Shown: piece after piece, positions 21,042 to 33,430 of the stretch
Numbering within the stretch: position 1 is the stretch's first letter
Layout: each line of letters opens with the position of its first letter
Source of the DNA: Isoetes taiwanensis
Lineage: Eukaryota > Streptophyta > Lycopodiopsida > Isoetales > Isoetaceae
Direction: 5' to 3'
NCBI GenBank assembly: GCA_021234155.1
Contig: JAJEKV010000164.1
Location: 215,182-279,181, forward strand
Length of the DNA stretch: 64,000 nucleotides
Position numbers and translations under genes: made by a program
The notes under the pieces: generated by a model
What the model saw: the letters and a program-made list of their open reading frames with translations, nothing else
Told to the model about the DNA's origin: nothing
Databases searched by the model: none

Positions 21042-21150
21042 CCGCCGGAGCAAGCTCTTCCGCCATAGCCACCGGAGCAAGCTCTTTCGCCATAGCCGCC
21101 GGAGCAAGCTCTTTCGCCATAGCCGCCGGAGCAAGCAGTCTTGCCATAGC
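21042..21150 (-). repeat. 27-bp minisatellite, ~4 units
   Basis: The unit is CCGGAGCAAGCTCTTTCGCC plus ATAGCCG. Because 27 is a multiple of three, every frame repeats. One minus frame reads AMAKELAPA repeatedly and the plus frame reads RSKLFRHSR. Nothing around it supports a real gene. Confidence 0.75.
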
Positions 21151-24100
21151 CATGGGAGTCGACCTCTCTCTGCCATAGTCAACCGGATAACTGTTAATCA
21201 TATACAAAGCTAGTATCCCCTAGGAATAAACCGACCAAATGACACGATGTAATCTAGCAAGTCCGGCCAACTTGTTATGACAACATCAACTCACTTGGTG
21301 GGAGTAATTCCAGAATTTAATTAACAATGACAGGGCAACTTTCTAGAATAGCAGCGTGTATTATATCCTTGGATATTCTTTAGGCGACGATAATAATGTC
21401 CAGTTATCGGCATTTCGCGACCTATAACTTTAATTATTTTTTTCCTTTGGTAGATGCCTTGATAACACAATTTCTTCGGGCCTTGTCATGATTCAATCCA
21501 TACTTTATTCATATGCTTTATATTAGACCTTGTTCGACGTTATATAAGTAATGTTTTATAGACATAACTATAATTAACGTTGTCTCTCTCTAGTGTCTAA
21601 ACCTTGGCTCATCTCAATTCCCAGACAAAGGATTTCTTTTCGCCCAACCAACTAGGGACTGCCATGCAGCACCCCTCTAGACCATGGGTAGCTTTAATCC
21701 TACTGCCCCTCACTACTTCTTCTCAATGGTCGTGTTCTTTTTATGGACCATTTTCCCAGACCACGGTACCAACTCTGTAATACGTAGTGAGTGCTTGCGT
21801 TAGAACCCCCACAATAATGTCAACACTTTGTGCCAAACTTCACCGTCTATATGGATGTGATTAATTATCTGTGCCACATGCCTGTCAAAGTGACAGCAGT
21901 CTACCCTCTTTCGGAGTTGTTCTCCCGTACATTCCAATGCCACCCAACCATTGTCGATCACTCACCCCCTTCTAGGGTACCTAGATAAGGTCCGAGCAAA
22001 ATGTTTCCAACCATTATTTTAATGCCTAGACGTCTTTAAGTCCGCAAATGAACTTACATATTCCAAGGGGTTATATGAATATCCCAAAGGACAGTACCAC
22101 CCAAAGACCTCTCAAGATAGGCCTCCTCTATTCAGAGATCTTGTGTTCAAGTCTCTGGGGGTCCGTTATATGTCCTCATGAACGCTGCCAATGTGGCATG
22201 ACATATAAATGCTATCTACCTATTTATCTATTTATTAAAAATGTCCTTCGTGAATTCAATTCACCATCTTGTCTTAGGACATGAAAGCCCTCTTCCTTAA
22301 GCCATACACCAAATCTTTAAAGAGTTTTTCAGCTCTTGCTGCCTTTCAAGCTGCAGGTATATCTTTGCATGTTAGCAAAGACTAACCTTCATGTTAGGAA
22401 ATAACCTTTCTATCTAGATTGCTAAATATCATGCATCAGGGTCCTTTATTCCTTCTCTTCTTCAATATGTTTTCTAAGTCTATGATCGATTTTCAGTATT
22501 CGTACCCTTACGCCTGCCACAGCTACATATTTCACTGCTTGGTTGTGACCTTTATTCAGTAGAGTCACCAATCCAATTACTCCTTTATGTATTCATTAAC
22601 CGTCTTGTGGCTTTTAAGCCGCTATTATATGCTCCCTATATTGTTAACCCACCTATCATTGGGGGTTATGATCCAATGTTGTCCTACATCCTCAAAATGT
22701 TAGTCATTACATTTCTCTGTCATGATGTTATGCTGCTGTTCTGGCATTCCAAATGACTTGGCATTTCCATTTAAGCCATAGTCATGGCCTAAGAGCAGGT
22801 GAGCCTTCGTAAATTACCTGGAGTCATCAAGGTGCTTGCCTTGTATTTTGTGAGCCTTTCTACAATTACCTACGTCTAATATAACCCGGCCATGTATCAA
22901 TGTTCGAGTCCTGTATATGTTAGCTTGCACCACCATGTAACCCATGGCGTCACCTCTGTCTGATCCAGGTATGGATCATATGGGAAAGCTAGTCTTAGGT
23001 GCCTATGCAAGACACATTCGCACATTTAGCAGGTAACTGCTATTCGCTACTTATCCTGGAATTGTACTATTGTACTACTCAACCCCACTATCTTAAGTTT
23101 TATTCTATTGGTCGTTGACATTTATTTCAAGTGCCAACTACTACCTCATACCCTAGCATGCAACGGATTGACGGTCCTTTGCACATTTCAAACGTATCTC
23201 CAGATCCTTCCTCAGTACCTTTAGGATACCCTCGTCTTTCTCTCCTTGCGTCGCCACCTAAATTACCTCCCTGAGATGTTTATCGTATCTGTACATGGTA
23301 TGTACATAATAAACATATCTCCACATCCCACAATGCTAGAGCTCTGCTCTAACCTAGCTAAAGTGTAAGCTTGGTAGTTCCTTGAAACAAAACCTATTGC
23401 CTATGTACCTTTATAATGTGGCTGAGCCACCGACTTCCCAACTGGGCAATGGCCAACTCTATGTTGGAAATCTATATGCTGCCTACATTTTTGATAGGAT
23501 CCCCAGCTACTTTAACCATCCCTTTAGTGCCTTATGGTATTCCAGTCGTGTATATACACTATCATACCACCCAGGGGATTATGCCATAATTCCGAAGGTT
23601 TACTACCCCAGATGAGGAGCTTTTCTAAAGGCTTCTTTCGCTAAGAATCCTTTATGTTCCATACCACCCATACTTAGTTCCAATTAACCTATTGTTATTA
23701 AGTTATCAGGTCGACTTCATCTTTTGACTAGCTTCAAATGCTGCCGTCTTTGACTCCCTCATAATGAAGTGGAGGCACTCAAACCTTCTGGTCTTCTAAT
23801 AGGAAAACCCAATGTTTCAATCTTCGTTAGTAACCGCCATATGATTATCCAATTCCTTACCCTCTTAAGAGTTTCAAAGTCATAATCCCTAATGGGTCTA
23901 TGCCTCAACGCAACGGATCCTCCACCTTCTACTTCAGTACCTACAATTGTTCCCCGCGAGTAGCGCAACTCTTAAGATATATGGACTACTAGTCTATATA
24001 ATCTCACTCGTAATCTACACACCTCGTCTTGATTTTTATCGGGACTTGAATTGCTATGTATTGCCCTGTTCTCGGTTATCCCCTAAAGTATAATCGTCAA

Positions 24101-25441
24101 AGTCATCGTACTCCTTCTTTTCTTCCATCAGGGGGATGCGATATTTTATACATCTTCTTATTTCCAAAACTAAATAAATGCTCTCAGCTTATAACAATGA
24201 AGTAACTCATTGGTATCTAGAACCTTTGAGTAGCTAAGCTCTCATTAGCGGTTATTCCAACACCGTTCCAACCATCCTCGGGATGTTTTTGAATGTGACG
24301 TTACCGTAATTTAAACTCTTTTCAGTACGACGTATCTAAGATAGTCAACTTCAACCATTGGGATAACTTGAATGCTTATCTCTGGTAAAGCATACCTAAC
24401 CCAATATCTTCGTATATAAGCATATCATTACGTTCATTCTTTAAACCTTGTCAAGTAATATTTCCCTCGCCCTGTACGAATATTCTACTATCTTTTAATA
24501 TGATATACATCTGAATATCACAATCGACATCCTCGATAGGATCACCACTATAGTATTTGATACTACTAAATCCTTCCTACATCCAGGACCGCTACGTTGT
24601 TATTATATGATATAGTAACATGTGTGCACCAACCCTAAGTCTAGACTCCTATGTAACTTGTTGACATAGGCATCTAGCTATATTCATACTTGCGGCCAAC
24701 TTATTTCCCCAACTTGGTTATCTAGTACCATTTGTGGTTTCGTCACCACTAACCTTACTTTGCTTTCGTCCTCAAGCTCTAGTCATAACTTCCACAGGGG
24801 CAAATGCCAACCTAAGTTCCTTGTGGACATGTTTCATCTCTAGTATAAGAACTCTTATCTTCATTACTTCCGTATTTATATGGAATGTGAACTAAAAGTT
24901 CTAGTATATATCCTATCTTCTTTTAGTTATGTTTTACTATTAAATGGTCCTAGTACACATACCAAGTCCAGAACACATCCTCCTTGGTGAGATGTTCATT
25001 GGGCGCCTACCTTGTTCATACTCCAGACTTTGGTACATTCAACGTGTCATTCCAAACTCTCTATATTTGAAACGTTGTTTACAACAACTTTCAAGCACCT
25101 CTTCTTTCCCACTTGTCGTGTGGGTACATTACTTGCCTTCCTAATGTATCATTAGTTGAAGGTCAACTTCCCCTTCATAATCTAGCTTCACCAAAGATCC
25201 AACATACCTTGCAGCTTTTCGATGGTTGCCCCTGTTCCTACCAATTGTATACCATGCATAATGGTCATGCATTTCACCAACGTCATTAAGCATATCCACG
25301 AGGGTACGTGGTCTTCTTAGTCGTCTATACTCTTGCATCTTTCATGCCTCAGGAACACAATGTATATGTAATTTTATAATCCATAGCTTATGGATCGATA
25401 TCCTCATACACCATGACCTTCAAGGTCCCATGGGAGGGTGA

Positions 25442-25478
25442 TTTAATATATTTATTTATTTATTTATTTATTTATTCT
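25442..25478 (+). repeat. (TTTA)n microsatellite
   Basis: About seven TTTA units lie inside the retrotransposon interior. Confidence 0.9.
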
Positions 25479-27015
25479 CCGCCATTCCGTGAATCATACC
25501 TCGATTCAAGTAGCAATAGTTATAAAGTGTCGGACATGCTATACCTTCACCACCATTGTCAAAACCTATACTTCTAAAGTGATCTTCCTTTCATGAGCTG
25601 GGTACTTATAATCCAGTTTCCACCTTAGCATAGTACCTCCTTAACATGGTCTATAGTAGATAATCATAAACCACTTCTCCATCAGATATATGGTGCTATC
25701 CAGTCTCCTTCTACATTGAGTAGCAATCTAGATGCCGCATAATAAATCAATCCTCGTAATTATTAGGTCCAGTATTTCACTTAGATACTCTCGACTATCC
25801 ATCCAAAATAGGGATATCTTAACACTCCTTATTCCCAACATTCAGCACTTCTACTTCGAGTAGGAGCCCGAGACCTCCTCAGTCATCACCATCTAACAGG
25901 CTCAGGGCAGACCAGGCATGGTTTCGATGCTTCCGCCGTGGACACCATCGTCACAACTGGCCTTCTGTGATACAGGACGATTGCATAGCCATAGCACTGC
26001 CGGATAGCGACCGGGGCGGTACCAATTACGTCGAATGTATATGGCAGCTGTACCTGTGCCCTATAACTATAAGACTGTCTGTATGTGTGATAAATTTACG
26101 AAAGTAACAATAAAATAAATAAGTAATTCAAATATAAGAATATCGGGACGTCTGCTAAATGTTTATATATGTGTCCTCATGTGACTGTAATCTATGCTAA
26201 AGATAGAGAGTGTGAGTGTGGAAACATTAAGGATAATCGAAAGGAGCAAGTTATTTAAACACATAATCAAATATAATAGAAGGGGATAAGTATGTATGTC
26301 TTACACAAACTTCTGAGGGAATAACGAGACTTAGATTACGTTATAACAGCGTTATGAATAATAAATCATGAAGAATGTCTGTCTGTACTTAATATTAAAG
26401 TATATAGGTAAAACTTTCCGATACACTGAGGATAGGAACATACGAGTTCTTAAAATTGTAACAAAATAGGGAAACAAAATTTTGCTACAAAATTAAATTA
26501 GGGCTGGCTGTAATAAAATGAATTGCAAAGTCAAGGGAGAATATAATAGATATATACACAGAAGTTAATATGATTAGAATGACTTTCTACTAAATAGTGT
26601 GAGGTTAACAACTCTGTATTATAATATAACCACAAATAGAAGTTTTTTTATATCTAGACCTATCTTTAATATATAATCATATTTACCTGTATGTATAGAA
26701 AGAATGATTTCTAAAATAGATAGACTGTGAACTCGTCACCACGAATGAAACAGTGAGACTTCCACAAACCTTCACTGTTCACTTTTGACAGTCCTAAGCG
26801 ATGATCATGTCTGATCTATACCTCTACCTCTTATATCCCAGAGTTATAAATTGCACAATTACAAGTCATTTCAAACTTGATCACTTTGAACATGACGACG
26901 TCGGTGTGACTTATAATCTCACGCTATCTCTTTAAGGAGGGGAGACTTCCTTTCAATGTATGATGTGTTGCCCTGCAACAAGAGTAGTCTTGATGCTGAG
27001 GACAGCATCATTTTT

Positions 27016-27028
27016 AAGGTGGGGAGAA
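27016..27028 (+). promoter_or_regulatory. Polypurine tract
   Basis: AAGGTGGGGAGAA, followed by TG of the 3' LTR, is the expected plus-strand cDNA primer position. Its form resembles plant Ty3-gypsy elements. Confidence 0.8.
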
Positions 27029-28596
27029 TGTGACGTTCCACATATTTATACGCATATTTAAGTATAAATACATGACACGTTACTATGAATAATTAATGGC
27101 ACATTAATTATTCATAAGCTAAGGTTAGCTATGTTAATAATTAAATTATAAAGGTGGAAACCTAACCCAAAACCCTAATTCGAATTTAGGGCTTATCCTA
27201 ATATTAAAAAGGGCTAAAATACCAAATTAGTTAATTTATGACATGCCACCTGGCCCAAATCGATTGGGCAAGGTAGGGTTTCCATTTTGGACACCCAAAT
27301 TAGGGCTTTTGTGCCCCAATTCGAATTGGGAGCAATTGGGGATGGAGGAGGAGGAGCAGCAGCAGGCCCCTTGATTAATCGAGATGGAGCAGCCCAAGAC
27401 CGATTTGATGGTTAGTCAGTAGGTTACTTTGTTGATTTATGGCATAGCGTCTCTCCGTGGTGTGTTCTCTCTCTGTTTTCTCTGTGGTTTACCTGTAGGA
27501 ACTAACCCTTGATTGCAAAGGTGAGTTCTCCTTATCTCTGATTATGTACTTGCTCTTAAATGATGGATTGATAGTTCTTTGCATAGTATTACTCTTGAAA
27601 TGGGGGAATTAAGGGGGGGTAGAGACCTCTGAGCCATGTTTATTAGTATGCTCCTAGGTAGATCCCTGTAATTCCCATTATATGCGGCCTGTGTACAAGA
27701 GACCACCGAGTCGTGGATGCTATGGAGTGACTTAGCACCAAACAAGGGACACAGTGGTGAAGTGGGGGTGGGGTCTTGCACGAACATAAAAGGCTCCTGA
27801 GACTCCTACAGTGGGCTAGGCCTGATAGCCGGTCACGTAGAGGGCCGGGTATGGGTCTGACACTCCCTGGGTGTAGAGGTGTGATCCGTATGGAGCATCT
27901 TGCACTTTGAGTAGATTTAGGGTGAGTAAGTCGGGTACGGATGCGGGGGTCGCTGATGCGGCACGTATTCTCTAGCTCACCCATGGAACCACTGTGATCC
28001 TGGAAGGGGACGCTTCCCCGACCTGCCTCATCGGACGGGGCTTCATGAACCCTGTAGTAGGCTCGTAGGGTGATACCTTGAGTCTCAAGTCGGGGAAGGC
28101 TATAGTGACGCCATAGCATGATTCGACTCATCGCAAAAGTGTGCACGGGGAGGGGCGGATGGAGTGGACAACCCTAGCCGATGTTCTATGCCAGTCAACG
28201 CCATGTCAAGACTCGGTCGGCTGATCTCTTGAGACCCTAGCCGTCGGTCGATCCTCAACGAGTCCGGCGGGGTAGAAAGCATGGGTTTGGGGTGTTGTCC
28301 TTAGGATTAGATGCATATTCTTTGCCGTTGGTACTTGGATGGATGTGCCACCCTTCGTGGTGGTTATTTATATATGATTTATGCTGTGTGCTAACATGTA
28401 TTCACGCTTCCGCAACTTAGGAGTCCCATTGAAGGCGTGGGCCGAATGACACCTCCGTGTCCTTCACCCGGGCATCTCTCTAGGGATGGCCCGAGTTAGA
28501 TGGAGGGCCCTGCTCATGGCGAGCTGGTCGCCATGGGAGGGGGAAGTCCCTGTATGTATACGCCCGGAGCGCCGTATATGTTCAGGGAGCGTCACA
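27029..28596 (+). repeat. 3' LTR, 1568 bp
   Basis: Full-length partner of 18676-20233. It has a 13-17-bp extra phrase (CGAGCTGGTCGCCATGG) near 28520 and scattered indels in CG-rich segments. It ends GGGAGCGTCACA. Confidence 0.9.
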
Positions 28597-28599
28597 GTG

Positions 28600-29017
28600 T
28601 AGAGAGATGCCCGGGTGAAGGACACGGAGGTGTCATTCGGCCCACGCCTTCAATGGGACTCCTAAGTTGTGGAAGCGTGAATACATGTTAGCACACAGCA
28701 TAAATCATATATAAATAACCACCACGAAGGGTGGCACATCCATCCAAGTACCAACGGCAAAGAATATGCATCTAATCCTAAGGACAACACCCCAAACCCA
28801 TGGTTCTACCCCGGCTCAGTCCAGTGAGGATCGACTGACGGCTAGGTCTCAAGAGATCAGCAGACCGAGTCTTGACATGGCGTTGGCTAGCATAGAACAT
28901 CGGCTAGGGTTGTCCACTCCATCCGCCCCTCCTGTCCCCTTCTATGCCATTAATTATTCATAGTAACGTGTCATGTATTTATACTTAAATATGCGTATAA
29001 ATATGTGGAACGTCACA
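28600..29017 (-). repeat. Inverted, internally deleted LTR copy
   Basis: The first ~330 bp are the reverse complement of the LTR from TAGAGAGATGCCCGGG back to GGAGGGGCGG. The sequence then jumps to the reverse complement of the first ~75 bp of the LTR, ending CGTCACA at 29017. It forms a long hairpin with the 3' LTR around a ~117-bp loop (28483-28599). At several variant sites it follows the 5' LTR rather than the adjacent 3' LTR. It lies inside the target-site duplication. Confidence 0.8.
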
Positions 29018-30135
29018 CAAGTGGCCTAGAACCATGGAAAGAAAGCAAACCAACTCATGCATATTACTAAATTGCACCGAATATGAATATACATCGTATG
29101 AATGCCCACTAAGAAAAGAAAATAGTCAACAGATAAAACCATTAGCAATGGCTACGATACTGTTTAACACTGCTTCACTGACGTCGTAAAACACAACAAT
29201 ATATCGGATTAGCCAAACCAATTTGGTACAACGAGTCTGAACGGAACAGATTGAAGGAGAGAAACAAGTGAAAAATGAGCAATAGAAGCACATGGAAGAT
29301 AGAACACAGTGGGCAAAAAGGATGACTAGAATAGATCACTTGAGGAGGACAACCAAGAAGAAAGGACTAAGCAAGATTGTTGGAGTAAAGACAATTCAAA
29401 AGGTTAATTGAATAAACAAAAAAGAAAAGACTAAAAAGGAACTTGAGCAAATGGATTAACAAAGAAAAAAACCAAGGATCCATACAATCAATGAATAAAC
29501 GAAATAAAACACATATGGAACTAATGAAACATATGGAGCAAAAAAAAAAGGGGGGGGAGAGACGCAAACTAAAAAGGAACTAAAACAACTTGAAGAAATC
29601 AATGAGAATGCATGGAGCAAATGGCTAAATAGAGAATGAACAAAAATAGAATCAAATATTGGTTGACAAAGGAAACAAGCCAAATCGGACGGACCAACAC
29701 GCGAAAATTAGTATTATCTGAACTGCACATATAGAGAGCAAGATCAACAGAAAAAATTCTAAGATGTCAAAAGAAGAGGTAATGCTGTGAATCTAGAGAA
29801 ATTTGGAAAAAACAACGATAGAGGAGAACTATGTAATATAAAGCTTTACAACTAGAAAGAGTACACCGAAAGAAAAATCACAAAGGTGCAACATACAATA
29901 GATGGTCCCATAGACCGATTGGTCTTCGTGGACGATAAAAATCGTTCATTCTTTCTTTCTTTCTTTCGTATCCAGAATAACATATTTCTGAACCAACAAA
30001 CCAGAAACACTAAAAGAAATGAACCTATGCGAATGCATAAAAATTGGAGTAGACCAAAAAGAAGCCAAGTAACATGAACCTGTTGAATATGCCATCAAAA
30101 TGTGCACCACCATAATGCTGCCACAAAATTTTTTT
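29018..30135 (-). repeat. Element body copy B, part 3
   Basis: It resumes the match to copy A (about 5098-6490) at AAGTGGCCTAGAACCATG. The copy A segment 5862-6165 is missing at about 29795. Confidence 0.8.
29908..29972 (+). repeat. Retroposon 3' tail with (TTCT)n
   Basis: Paralogue of 6272-6335: GACCGATTGGTC, TTCGTGGACGATAAAAA and then (TTCT)n instead of (TTCA)n. The simple repeat has turned over since the block duplicated. Confidence 0.65.
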
Positions 30136-30563
30136 TGAAAGACCTAGCTCTGATACCTATTGTTACGAATCCAAGAATTATGGACATAAAGCTATTCTTA
30201 AGCTGAAATCACACAGCTCAAAGCAATACTTAGTACAAGATTCATCTCTTAAAGGCAAAGCTCTCCACCCAACCGGGCTATTCTTGGCAAGAGAAAGGAC
30301 TTAAGAATAGGCTTAGCAAAGAATTCAAAGAATCGTAAAGGATTTCCACAATCAGATTTAAATGCCAGGCTTTTAACAGATAGATGATCAGCTGATAGCT
30401 TAGAGATGAACTTAGAAGTAGTCGTCGGATTTTATGAACTGATTCACCGAATAATGTGTTGGAAGTCGATTTGCAGACGTGGATATCTGAAAGCTATTGT
30501 AGCATGAGATTTTGCCAGAAGGTTGGTCCTAATGTTACTGTAGGCTTGCATTTGTCGAAGGTC
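30136..30563 (-). repeat. Minus-oriented LTR with primer binding site, copy B
   Basis: Collinear with 6497-6930, including the minus-strand primer site AGGTATCAGAGC next to ACAAT. It marks the right edge of the duplicated block. After about 30563 the sequence is no longer shared. Confidence 0.6.
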
Positions 30564-31389
30564 TGGTCGCAAAGCTTATTCGCTGTTATCTTCTTAACAT
30601 AGATCGCAGATTTATATAATTCCAAGCCTTTTGAAAAAGGTCACAACTGCTACAAATAAATTTACTCGAGACTTTTGCCCTGTTCCCTTAAGACGCATTT
30701 GCCTTAAAATACCTTCAAAGGCTTTGACTTTATTTAGGCATCCCTTTTTAATTCCGATGGACATCACGAAATTGGCTTAACAATTGAATATTTTACTTAA
30801 ATATTTGGGTCCAACAATTGGCACAAACTTTCCTTCTCTTGCTTTCCATAGCAACTCCCCCCAGCACTACCATATCATGAGATCACTCCAATATTTATTG
30901 CATTATCTTTGTGTGCTTTTATAGTCAATTTGACCGACTTTTACTAATCTTTTTTATTAGTGGGTATAGATGATTAGGGTATTATGGCCATCTCCTATAG
31001 AGCATGGCCCCTTTATCCACACTAATCTCCCTACTAACTTGTTCAACATGTGTTTTTACCGTTGAGGATAGTGGGGTAAAATTGAATGACATGATAGAAG
31101 GGTGAACTTCACAAAAACTTTAATATCTTTATTTTATGTCTCGGGTGGATTCACGCTATAGTGGATCAGTTTTGGTGTCCCCCATGTCCCCCCCCCCCCT
31201 TCCCCAAATAGCTTAAAAGTATAGCTTGTATTTGTGGTTTAAGAAATGAATTTGTGGTTTGAGAAATTGTATAACATTGATTACATTGACGCCTTTTCCA
31301 GTAACCGATGAGTAATTCTAATAATGACCAACCACTTCATTAATGCTGAAGGTAATCTTTTCAAATGCTCAAACGGTAGAAACATGTAG
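30564..31389. other. Upstream flank of the transposase-like gene; no gene
   Basis: AT-rich sequence with a C10 run at about 31188-31200. I found no terminal inverted repeat that pairs with sequence beyond 41.7 kb. Confidence 0.4.
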
Positions 31390-32380
31390 ATGGAGTTTGT
31401 TCCTCATTCTTTTGCTCAGTATTATTTTGGTAAGTCTACAGTGTCACGCGCATTTCTGAAAATGGAGAAGAAAGATGTATTCTTAAATATGGCAGATGAG
31501 GAAATTCAGAACATCCAGAATGAAGATCCATTTTTTAGGGTGAGTTTGAGATCATTGTTGAAAGAAATTCAATCTGGGGAAGTTTTAGATTGTGGTTTAG
31601 AACATGCAACTATTTCTAGTGTCAATCTTGAGAATGCAGATGATAATAAGACAATCGGTCATGATCCTAGTATTGTGGACAATACTAAAAAGAATATCAA
31701 GAAGAGGAAAAAGAGAGAAACAGAGCAAGAACGCTTGAAGAAACAAAGGCAGAGAAAAAGACAAAAAGAAGCTAATGAGGCATTGGTGAAGATTGGAGGT
31801 CAAGATGGATTGGATAAAAGTGGTGCAACAAAAAGGAGAGTAGTGTTAAACACCGTCAATTCATTCTTGAGGCAAACAAAAGCAATGAATCTTCAGATTA
31901 AACAAGAAATATTGATTGATGTACTAGAACATAAAGCTATGGAAGAGATAGTTGGGGATCTCTTGAAGAATCTGGAAGCAAAAACAACCATAATAGATAA
32001 TATCAGAGATTCAATCCAAATCATGAAGCAATCAACTAGTCTAGATTGTATGGCTGCTAAAAAATCTTGTTTAGCAATGGCAATAGGCAATGAACAGAAA
32101 AGCAGCCAGAGAAAAATGGGAAAAGTTCTTGATGTTCACCCAAGAAATTTAACTGCTGCAAAGAGAAACAAATTTGAGATAAATTTCAATTCAGGAAAAT
32201 GGGTGTACTATAGAAGGGGAAGAAGATGCGATTCCATTTTTGATTCTTGTCATTGCTCTTGTACAGGATTTTTGGATTTCTAATACTAGGGTCTCTCCAA
32301 ACACAAAAGATATGAAATCTAGAAGACTTGAAAGAAATATCAGAGAAGAGCATGCTACACATTACTTAGAGCAAAGCCAA
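31390..32380 (+). pseudogene. 5' half of an unclassified DDE-like transposase gene
   Basis: A 297-codon frame starts at ATG 31390. It has an acidic N-terminus, a strongly basic stretch at about residues 97-130 (KKNIKKRKKRETEQERLKKQ, likely nuclear localisation or coiled coil), and a helical region with repeated hydrophobic residues. After a frameshift near 32230 the neighbouring frame continues VQDFWISNTRVSPNTKDMK, then HATHYLEQSQ, and stops matching at a GTTAGT donor (32381). FW-x3-TRVSPN followed by an H-YLE-SQ segment is, from memory, conserved in a family of large transposon proteins found in plants and invertebrates. The continuation expected in that family is found at 40383. I cannot give the family a formal name. 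Confidence 0.6.
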
Positions 32381-33180
32381 GTTAGTTACTACTCTACTAT
32401 CTGTCTACTCTTTCAAGCTTGATTTGATCACAGTTTTCTCTAGATCCTCTGTAAAAGATTATAGATTGTGTATTGTAAATCAACTCTTTTAATTTGGGAA
32501 TTTCCGATTTGGAAGAAAACTTTTTGGAATTATTTTTAAGTTATTTGACTAAGGTTTTGATGAGTTTGGGTGCCGGGAAACTTTCCCAATTTTCTAAAAA
32601 TCGAACATTTTTTTTTCTTTGTTTGATTTTTCTGCTCCTTATCCTTTTCATTTTCCTATTTGGGCTCGATTGCAGCTGACGAGGAGGATACACGCAACGA
32701 TTTCTTAAACTGAAACAGAGCTACAGGCTACCACAGGGGATGCATTCGGCTGACCATCAAGAGGTGTGCTCAATCTAGAAGTATGTTTTTATTACGGTGA
32801 TCTTGCTTGGATCGGTTTTGTCGGCCTTCGCATTCGGCATGGGAGCCACTTTGGGACCTTCCGAGATTACGACCACCATTGTCCACATGCCATGGTAGCA
32901 TCTCGAAAAGGCAAAATTTAAAACTCAATTCCAAAGAAGGTTCTTTTGAATTACGGCACATAGGGGCACACGGTGATGCCTCTAGGCTAATAGTATCTGA
33001 TTAGCATTCTGATATCATGTCATCATTCATATGTTGGTGCATTCATATGTTGGTGAATGTAGATTTGCCCTCTTGGAAAGGATCCAAGGTGGTTAAAAAA
33101 CCCGTTTTTTATTCATAAAAATCTTCTATAAAAATTCGTACGTACTCTAAAAGATTTTTATGGAATGGGATAGCCAAAAA
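32381..33180. other. Interval after the 5' half; no gene
   Basis: T-rich sequence that could be original intron. Short frames at 32494-33004 show no family match. Confidence 0.4.
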
Positions 33181-33430
33181 AAAAAAAAAAAAAAAAAAAT
33201 TGTCCCTAATTTTTTTGTGCACATTTAGGTTTAGGGTATGAATGTTTAGAATTAAGGTTTACAGGGGTTAGAATGTTTAGGTTTAGGGTTAGAATGTTTA
33301 AATTTAGGGTTAGAATGTTTAGGCTTACATTGTGTACACTTAGGTTTAGGGTTAGAATGTTGAAAATTTAGGATTACAGGTTTAGAATTTAGGTTTAGGG
33401 TTAGAATTGTAGGCTTACAGGTTTAGAATT
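33181..33430 (+). repeat. Poly(A) run and degenerate telomere-like repeats
   Basis: A ~22-A run (about 33178-33200) is followed by about five irregular repeats of GGTTTAGGGTTAGAATGTTTA. Each contains the plant telomere word TTTAGGG, but the ~21-bp spacing and divergence make it an interstitial minisatellite rather than a true telomere tract. Confidence 0.6.

Larger units (their letters stand above)
20251..27015 (+). other. Non-coding interior of the LTR retrotransposon
   Basis: No frame exceeds about 90 codons over nearly 7 kb on either strand. I found no Gag, protease, integrase, RT or RNase H motif. The last ~100 bp before the purine tract (26920-27010) may retain the end of a polyprotein: the phrase LDAEDSIIF before the tract resembles gypsy C-termini, but this is weak. 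The region holds two tRNA-like repeats, a 27-bp minisatellite and a (TTTA)n run, listed separately. Confidence 0.7.
18671..29022 (+). mobile_element. Non-autonomous LTR retrotransposon (LARD-like) with extra inverted LTR
   Basis: The order is flank CTAGT, 5' LTR (18676-20233), primer site (20235), 6.8-kb interior without coding potential, purine tract, 3' LTR (27029-28596), an inverted truncated LTR (28600-29017), and flank CAAGT. The flanks form a 5-bp target-site duplication with one mismatch, and the uninterrupted site is visible in copy A near 5098. LTRs begin TGTGACG and end CGTCACA. Large LTRs, a Met primer site and a purine tract of the form AAGGTGGGGAGAA suggest a Ty3-gypsy parent. 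The LTRs are close in sequence, so the insertion is fairly recent although its interior encodes nothing. Mobilisation must have been in trans. Confidence 0.8.

Noticed and set aside
31390-32283. Intact host nuclear protein of 297 residues
   Set aside because: The frame shifts near 32230 into the conserved FW-TRVSPN segment. The rest of the protein lies 8 kb away, so this is half of a broken transposon gene.
33225-33430. True telomere or chromosome end
   Set aside because: Units are ~21 bp and degenerate. The sequence continues for 30 kb on both sides with ordinary repeats.
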